A DNA stretch of 37,013 bases from contig JAJFUG010000108.1 of assembly GCA_021372515.1 (NCBI GenBank), positions 1 through 37,013 of the forward strand. Reading direction: 5' to 3'. Positions within the stretch are counted from its first letter, which is position 1. Each line of letters opens with the position of its first letter. Of the stretch, positions 33,395 to 37,013 are shown piece by piece. A program made the translations under genes and the position numbers. The DNA is from a bacterium. Lineage in GTDB: Bacteria > Gemmatimonadota > Glassbacteria > GWA2-58-10. The notes below the pieces were generated by a model. The model was not told the DNA's origin. It saw nothing but the letters and a program-made list of their open reading frames with translations, and made no database searches.

Positions 33395-34519
33395 ATGGTT
33401 ATCCAAGGAACAAGCGGCATCACACCCATGTGGCAATTATTTGGAACGGGAAGGATGGCTGGAAATCTTACCATCAACGGAACCAACAGCCAGTCCGTTT
33501 CAGGTGATTCCGCCGCCGGTGGTAATGTCTCCGCAAGTGTGTCCGCTTTCGGGGACAGAGTGGAGATCAGCGGGGCCGGGCGGCTGGCCGGTGCGCAACA
33601 GGTGCAGTCGATGCAGCGGCCGCCCGACGGGCCGGAGCCCGATGTGTCCGGTATGAGCCAGAACTTTATGGACCTGCTGGATACGGACGGTGACGGGAGC
33701 CTGAGCAGCGAGGAAATCGGCACCCTGACCGGACAGCTCGAGGGCGCGGATTCGGACAGCGACGGCCTGGTCAGCCAGGATGAGCTGCTCGCGGCCCTTT
33801 CGGCCGGGATGCAGAACAGCCAGGCCATGGCCGGACCGGGCATGATGGCCGGTCCGCCGCCGCCCCCGGACTCCGGTCAGATCAGCGCCCAGATGATAAG
33901 CAGTCTGGACACGGACGGGGATGGAAGCCTGAGCCAGACTGAACTCGGCGATCTGGCCGAGCAGTTGGCCCCGGCCGACACGGACAGCGACGGCCTGATC
34001 AGCGGGGATGAGCTTGCCTCGGCGATCGAGGCCCAGATGCAGAGTCTGTCCGGCGAGGAGGAGGCCTCCGGGATGCAGCAAGCCGGCCCGCCGCCACCTC
34101 CGCCGCCTCCGCCCGCCCAGATGGATGCGACCTCGATGAGCGACCAGCTGATCAGCCAGCTCGACACCGACGGGGATGACGCCCTGAGCCTGGATGAACT
34201 CGGCGACCTGAGCGAGAATTTCGCCGCGGCCGACACGAACGGCGACGGGGTAATAAGCCGGGAGGAGCTTCTCAATTCCCTCTCCTCCAAGCTGGATGAG
34301 ATGGGTGGCCTGCCGCAGATGGGCAAGAGCGGAACGCAGGAGTTGAACGCGTTCAAGCAGATGATAGGCAAGACGATAGAACAGAGCGGGGATACCTCGG
34401 AGGCCGAGAGCAACATTTCGCGCATCACCGACCTGCTGGGTGAACTCGGCCTGTCCGGGGAAGAAACCCGGAGCGTGCTGAACCTTATTCAGAACGCCCG
34501 GTTCGATATGTCCGCCTGA
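33395..34519 (+). CDS. Six-EF-hand calcium-binding protein
   Basis: A 374-residue acidic protein with no signal peptide. After a Ser/Gly/Asn-rich start (residues 1-65) come three EF-hand pairs separated by proline-rich linkers (PPPPPDSGQ near 151-159 and a run of nine prolines near 232). The calcium loops are DTDGDGSLSSEE, DSDSDGLVSQDE, DTDGDGSLSQTE, DTDSDGLISGDE, DTDGDDALSLDE and DTNGDGVISREE. All keep the key Asp/Glu positions, but the fifth has Asp for the usual Gly at position 6. The pairs resemble each other closely, suggesting internal triplication. The C-terminal ~80 residues are helical. It starts at ATG 33395 after GGAGGTG. The sigma operon lies upstream and a Spy-like gene downstream, suggesting a calcium- or metal-related envelope role, but cytosolic or exported location is unclear. 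Confidence 0.85.
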   Translation: MVIQGTSGITPMWQLFGTGRMAGNLTINGTNSQSVSGDSAAGGNVSASVSAFGDRVEISGAGRLAGAQQVQSMQRPPDGPEPDVSGMSQNFMDLLDTDGDGSLSSEEIGTLTGQLEGADSDSDGLVSQDELLAALSAGMQNSQAMAGPGMMAGPPPPPDSGQISAQMISSLDTDGDGSLSQTELGDLAEQLAPADTDSDGLISGDELASAIEAQMQSLSGEEEASGMQQAGPPPPPPPPPAQMDATSMSDQLISQLDTDGDDALSLDELGDLSENFAAADTNGDGVISREELLNSLSSKLDEMGGLPQMGKSGTQELNAFKQMIGKTIEQSGDTSEAESNISRITDLLGELGLSGEETRSVLNLIQNARFDMSA

Positions 34520-34650
34520 CCGATTGTGGGGCCACCGCAGTCACAGATAATGCCTGTTTTATGTTGGATGGGATCCGGGACGGAGCCGGCCTGGCGCCCG
34601 GATATTTATACGGAAGATGCGTTCAATATCAAGCTGAAAGGGGTGGGAAG

Positions 34651-35067
34651 ATGAACTGGAAGACTCTCTTATTGACTCTGTTCATGGCCCTGGCCACGGT
34701 CGTTTTCGCGCTGGCGCAGCAGGGTCCTCCGCCGGATGGCGAGGGCGGTGGAGGCGGCCAAAGAGGAAAGGCGCCCTCGGTCGAGGACCGTCTGGAGCGC
34801 ATGCGGAAAGACCTGGACCTGACCGATGACCAGGTGGCGAAGATAAAGCCGATCCTGGAGGACATGCAGAAACAGATGGAGTCCCTGCGAGAGAACAGCT
34901 CCGGCGACCGGGAGCAGTCCATGGAAGCGATGAAAAAGCTGATGGACTCCGAGGAAGAAAAAATCTCGGCCCTGTTGACCGATGAGCAGAAAACCAAGCT
35001 CGCCGAGATGAAGAAGGAACGTGAGAAAAACCGTCCCGGACCGGGGCAGGGACGTCCGCCGCGCTGA
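34651..35067 (+). CDS. Exported Spy/CpxP-like protein with LTxxQ motifs
   Basis: A 138-residue protein with signal peptide (MNWKTLLLTLFMALATVVFA, cleavage near ALAQ). A Gly-rich spacer is followed by a helical hairpin with two LTxxQ-type motifs: LDLTDDQVAKIKPIL and LLTDEQKTKLAEM, the Spy/CpxP/P pilus-chaperone-like signature. The charged helix between them (DMQKQMESLRENSSGDREQSMEAMKKLMDSEEEK) fits the family's cradle shape. Such proteins bind unfolded proteins or metals in the periplasm and are usually induced by envelope stress, so it may be a target of the upstream ECF sigma factor. ATG 34651 follows GGTGGGAAG. The tail is Pro/Gly/Arg-rich. Confidence 0.82.
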   Translation: MNWKTLLLTLFMALATVVFALAQQGPPPDGEGGGGGQRGKAPSVEDRLERMRKDLDLTDDQVAKIKPILEDMQKQMESLRENSSGDREQSMEAMKKLMDSEEEKISALLTDEQKTKLAEMKKEREKNRPGPGQGRPPR

Positions 35068-35101
35068 GCGCGGCGGCAGCAGCGCGCGCTGGCCCCGGAA
35101 C

Positions 35102-35146
35102 AAAGGCCCGGGCGGGAGCTGAAATCGGCCCTCCGTTCGGGCCTTT
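35102..35146 (+). terminator. Terminator-like hairpin after the Spy-like gene
   Basis: AAAGGCCCG and CGGGCCTTT form a perfect 9-bp stem enclosing 27 nt, with an inner GGAG/CTCC stem. The arm itself ends in TTT, then CCG. This is plausible for the EF-hand/Spy transcript. Confidence 0.5.
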
Positions 35147-35180
35147 CCGTGCCCGGCACCATCCCCCACCGATCAGCGTT

Positions 35181-35199
35181 GTCCGGCTTAGGAAGTTGC
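35181..35199 (+). repeat. Possible third fragment of the repeat element
   Basis: GTCCGGCTTAGGAAGTTGC matches the start of element A (GTCCGGTTAGGAACTTGC, 32837-32854) with one inserted base and one substitution. The similarity fades afterwards, so this is a fragment or chance. Confidence 0.3.
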
Positions 35200-35299
35200 A
35201 GGCAGGGTCGTAAGGAAGCTAAGCCGTGCCCGGCATGCCGTGTCGCTACAGGAAATACAGATGTTTAAGGCCTATCATGTATCCAGGCCTGCGTCAGGG

Positions 35300-35670
35300 C
35301 CGGGCTGCTTCTGGAACATCTTCCGTATCCTGGCTTTGTTCCCAAGCGGCCCGCAGGGCCGTCCGGGGCCGTTCTGTCCGAGCCGCACAAGAGGAGCGCA
35401 GTAACAGACCCGTGCACAGCGGAGGCAAATGAAGCCCCCGAAGCCGGGCGGGCAATCAGCGTCAGCGTCGCCCCGCAACACAGGCAGCGGCCAGAGGTGC
35501 TCCGCGTACACCGCGGGCGGAAGAAAAGCCGAGGCCAATGCGAGTTTACGGCCCCGAAGCGTCTTTTAGTCCTTTTCCACAAGCCGGAAAAGGACAAGAA
35601 AGTAGTTGCCCTGCGATTCCGGGATGCAAGTTCCTGACCGTTCAAAGCTGCCACCGCTCTTTTTTGGAAG
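35300..35670 (-). repeat. Element B: diverged inverted copy of element A
   Basis: On the minus strand the same three blocks appear in the same order: GGTCAGGAACTTGC (35639-35626), GGGGCCGTAAACTCG (35555-35541) and GGCTCGGACAGAACGGCCCC (35384-35365). Block spacings are 84 and 171 nt, against 73 and 167 nt in element A. A perfect 10-bp hairpin (GTCCTTTTCC/GGAAAAGGAC, 35569-35595) occupies the place of element A's first hairpin with different bases. The second hairpin (35501-35521) keeps the CGGTGT loop but has a GC stem (TCCGC/GCGGA). Paired changes with a constant loop argue for selection on structure. Confidence 0.6.
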
Positions 35671-35816
35671 CGGACCTCTAACACTCCCCTAATAAAAGCG
35701 CAAGGAATCGCACAAAACGACGTCTCAACCACAGAATTGTTCTGCCGGGGCGTCGAACGTTGTGACCTGTCCCGGGCAGTTGTGGTGGATAATCGGTTTT
35801 ACCGCGGGAGTGGACT

Positions 35817-37013
35817 ATGAGAGGAAAATGGACGCAGTTCCTGGGGGCTTGGGTTTTCGTGCTGTGCCTGTTCATCGCCTGCGGCGGCGGCTCCGACCCG
35901 GTGTCCGCCTCGGGCGGCGATGACAGCGGTGGGGCGGGCTCGGGCAGCGGCAGCTCGAAGACCGTGCCGGACGCGGAATCGGACAACGGAGTCAGCCATG
36001 ACGACGCTGCGGACTACACCTGGGACGGCGAAAAAGCGGTGCAGATCGTTCTCAACGGCGGCTCGGCCAGCGTGAGCGCGGCCGGGGCAACGGCCCAGGG
36101 CGGCACGGTGACTGTAAACTCCGCCGGAACGTATGTGCTGAGCGGCACGCTGAGCGACGGCCAGGTGGTGGTCAACACCGAGGAAACCGGGATGGTCCGG
36201 CTGATCTTGGACGGGGTGGATATCACCAGCTCCTCCAGCGCCCCGATCTATATCAAGAAAGCCGATAAGGCCATGCTCGTGCTGGCCGACAACACTACGA
36301 ACAAGCTGAAGGACGGCAGCTCCTATGTCTACGACGACGCGGCGGAGGAGGAGCCCAACGCCGCGGTGTTCAGCAAGAGCGACCTGACTGTCTACGGCAA
36401 CGGCGCGCTCACCGTGGAGGCGCGGTTCGACGACGGGATCACGAGCAAGGACGGGCTCGTGATCGCGAGCGGCACCCTCACGGTCAGCGCCAAGGACGAC
36501 GGTATCCGGGGCAAGGACTATCTGATAGTCAAGGACGGCCGTATCACGGTGAGCGCCTCCGGTGACGGGCTCAAGTCGGACAACGAGAAGGACGCCAGCC
36601 TGGGCTACGTGCTGATCGAAAACGGCACGCTCACTGTCACCGCAGGGGGGGACGCCCTCTCGGCCCAGACCGACGCCCTGATACGGAACGGCGAGCTCAC
36701 CCTCACCGCCGACGAGATCCGCTACAACGACCAGGCCCACCAAGCCACCGCGCACGGTCACCTCGTCCTCACCCGCGGCGCCGTCCGCCTCATCGCCGAC
36801 GAGGGCACCTACGCCCTCGACACCGGGAAAGTCCGCCTTACCAATACCCGCGCCGGCTACTACCCGCTCTATCTCCAAGGCCGCGAGCTCGAGGGTAATA
36901 TCCAGGAATTCACGCTGAAGGACGCCACCGTCACCTACGGCGAGCCCACCTCCTTCAGCCCCCAACTCCGCGCCAACGCGCTCGACTTCACGGAGGGCAA
37001 GAGCTTCCGCGCC
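35817..37013 (+). CDS. DUF4353 (carbohydrate-binding) lipoprotein joined to an OstA/LptA-like segment (3' end outside window)
   Basis: 399 residues are visible from ATG 35817, after GGGAG. The N-terminus is a lipoprotein signal (WVFVLCLFIACGGGSD, C22 likely lipidated) and a Gly/Ser-rich linker. Residues ~68-290 are a repetitive beta-helix of the DUF4353 type, known from cellulose/pectin-binding Cthe_2159: GTYVLSGTLSDGQVVVN, DDGITSKDGLVI, DDGIRGKDYLIV, SGDGLKSDN and GDALSAQTD. From about residue 294 the sequence reads LTLTADEIRYNDQAHQATAHG, then VVLTRG-like HLVLTRGAVRLIADEGTYALDTGKV, which is the OstA/LptA pattern of LPS transport proteins. In that part leucine codons become almost all CTC. 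Either a real fusion or a mis-assembly joins two unrelated genes near 36.68-36.72 kb. Confidence 0.75.
   Translation, partial: MRGKWTQFLGAWVFVLCLFIACGGGSDPVSASGGDDSGGAGSGSGSSKTVPDAESDNGVSHDDAADYTWDGEKAVQIVLNGGSASVSAAGATAQGGTVTVNSAGTYVLSGTLSDGQVVVNTEETGMVRLILDGVDITSSSSAPIYIKKADKAMLVLADNTTNKLKDGSSYVYDDAAEEEPNAAVFSKSDLTVYGNGALTVEARFDDGITSKDGLVIASGTLTVSAKDDGIRGKDYLIVKDGRITVSASGDGLKSDNEKDASLGYVLIENGTLTVTAGGDALSAQTDALIRNGELTLTADEIRYNDQAHQATAHGHLVLTRGAVRLIADEGTYALDTGKVRLTNTRAGYYPLYLQGRELEGNIQEFTLKDATVTYGEPTSFSPQLRANALDFTEGKSFRA

Larger units (their letters stand above)
35068..35816. other. Gene-free stretch between the Spy-like and DUF4353 genes
   Basis: About 750 bp. It holds the terminator-like hairpin, the short repeat fragment and element B. 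The last ~130 bp lead to the GGGAG ribosome site of the DUF4353 gene. Open frames on the minus strand across element B are not conserved in element A and are not called. Confidence 0.5.

Noticed and set aside
35265-35732. Open frames of 155 and 87 residues on the minus strand over element B, one Cys-rich
   Set aside because: The matching frame in element A is stopped early, and similarity between the copies follows hairpins and not codons.
1-37013. CRISPR arrays, tRNA or rRNA genes, IS elements, prophage genes
   Set aside because: I looked for repeat-spacer patterns, cloverleaf-like segments, transposase or integrase proteins and phage structural proteins and saw none.

Overview
The window is 37 kb of mostly high-GC DNA from an uncultured-type Gram-negative bacterium. 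Gram-negative features include an alpha-2-macroglobulin lipoprotein paired with PBP1C, Spy/CnrX-like periplasmic proteins and an OstA/LptA-like segment. I see no rRNA, tRNA, CRISPR array or insertion-sequence transposase. The mix of Na+/solute symporters, UroD-like proteins, a two-domain mannose-6-phosphate isomerase, DUF4353 and an energy-converting-hydrogenase-related complex suits an FCB-group or candidate-phylum metagenome contig. That placement is inference and weak.

Layout. (1) 1-5400 is a sugar locus: a GntR/LacI-fused regulator (+) divergent from an MFS transporter, an L-fucose/L-arabinose-isomerase-like protein and a phosphomannose-isomerase-like protein (-). (2) 5736-13808 is a seven-gene minus-strand operon: an HTH-PtsN (EIIA) protein, then HyfB, HyfC, HyfE, HyfF, HyfG and a ferredoxin-HycG fusion. 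The large subunit has lost three of the four [NiFe]-binding cysteines, so this is an energy-converting-hydrogenase-related (Ehr-like) membrane complex and not a hydrogenase. (3) 14573-22525 holds an 1811-aa alpha-2-macroglobulin-like lipoprotein with an intact thioester motif, followed by pbpC. (4) 22526-24330 is an AT-rich island with one gene, a P-loop nucleotide-kinase-like domain fused to a Nudix domain. (5) 24403-30875 is a carbohydrate operon (-): an SSS symporter, a UroD-like protein and a secreted clan GH-D-like glycosidase, with a divergent AraC regulator. (6) 31098-35067 has an ECF sigma factor, a one-TM probable anti-sigma protein and a CnrX/Spy-like sensor, then a six-EF-hand protein and a second Spy-like protein. 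(7) 35817-37013 (cut by the window end) is a DUF4353 lipoprotein whose last ~100 residues switch to an OstA/LptA-like sequence.

The least ordinary observations are these. Two diverged copies of a ~330-bp element lie in inverted orientation on either side of the EF-hand/Spy block, with a hairpin that keeps its loop while its stem bases change together. The Ehr-like complex is headed by a PTS-type regulator. A kinase-Nudix fusion sits in an AT-rich island. The DUF4353/OstA junction is either a true fusion or an assembly chimera. Several sigma70-like promoters are legible: TTGACA-17-TATTTT for the Ehr operon, TTGCAG-17-TATATT for the MFS operon with a perfect 10-bp tandem repeat at the start site, and TATAAT boxes ahead of the macroglobulin and AraC genes.
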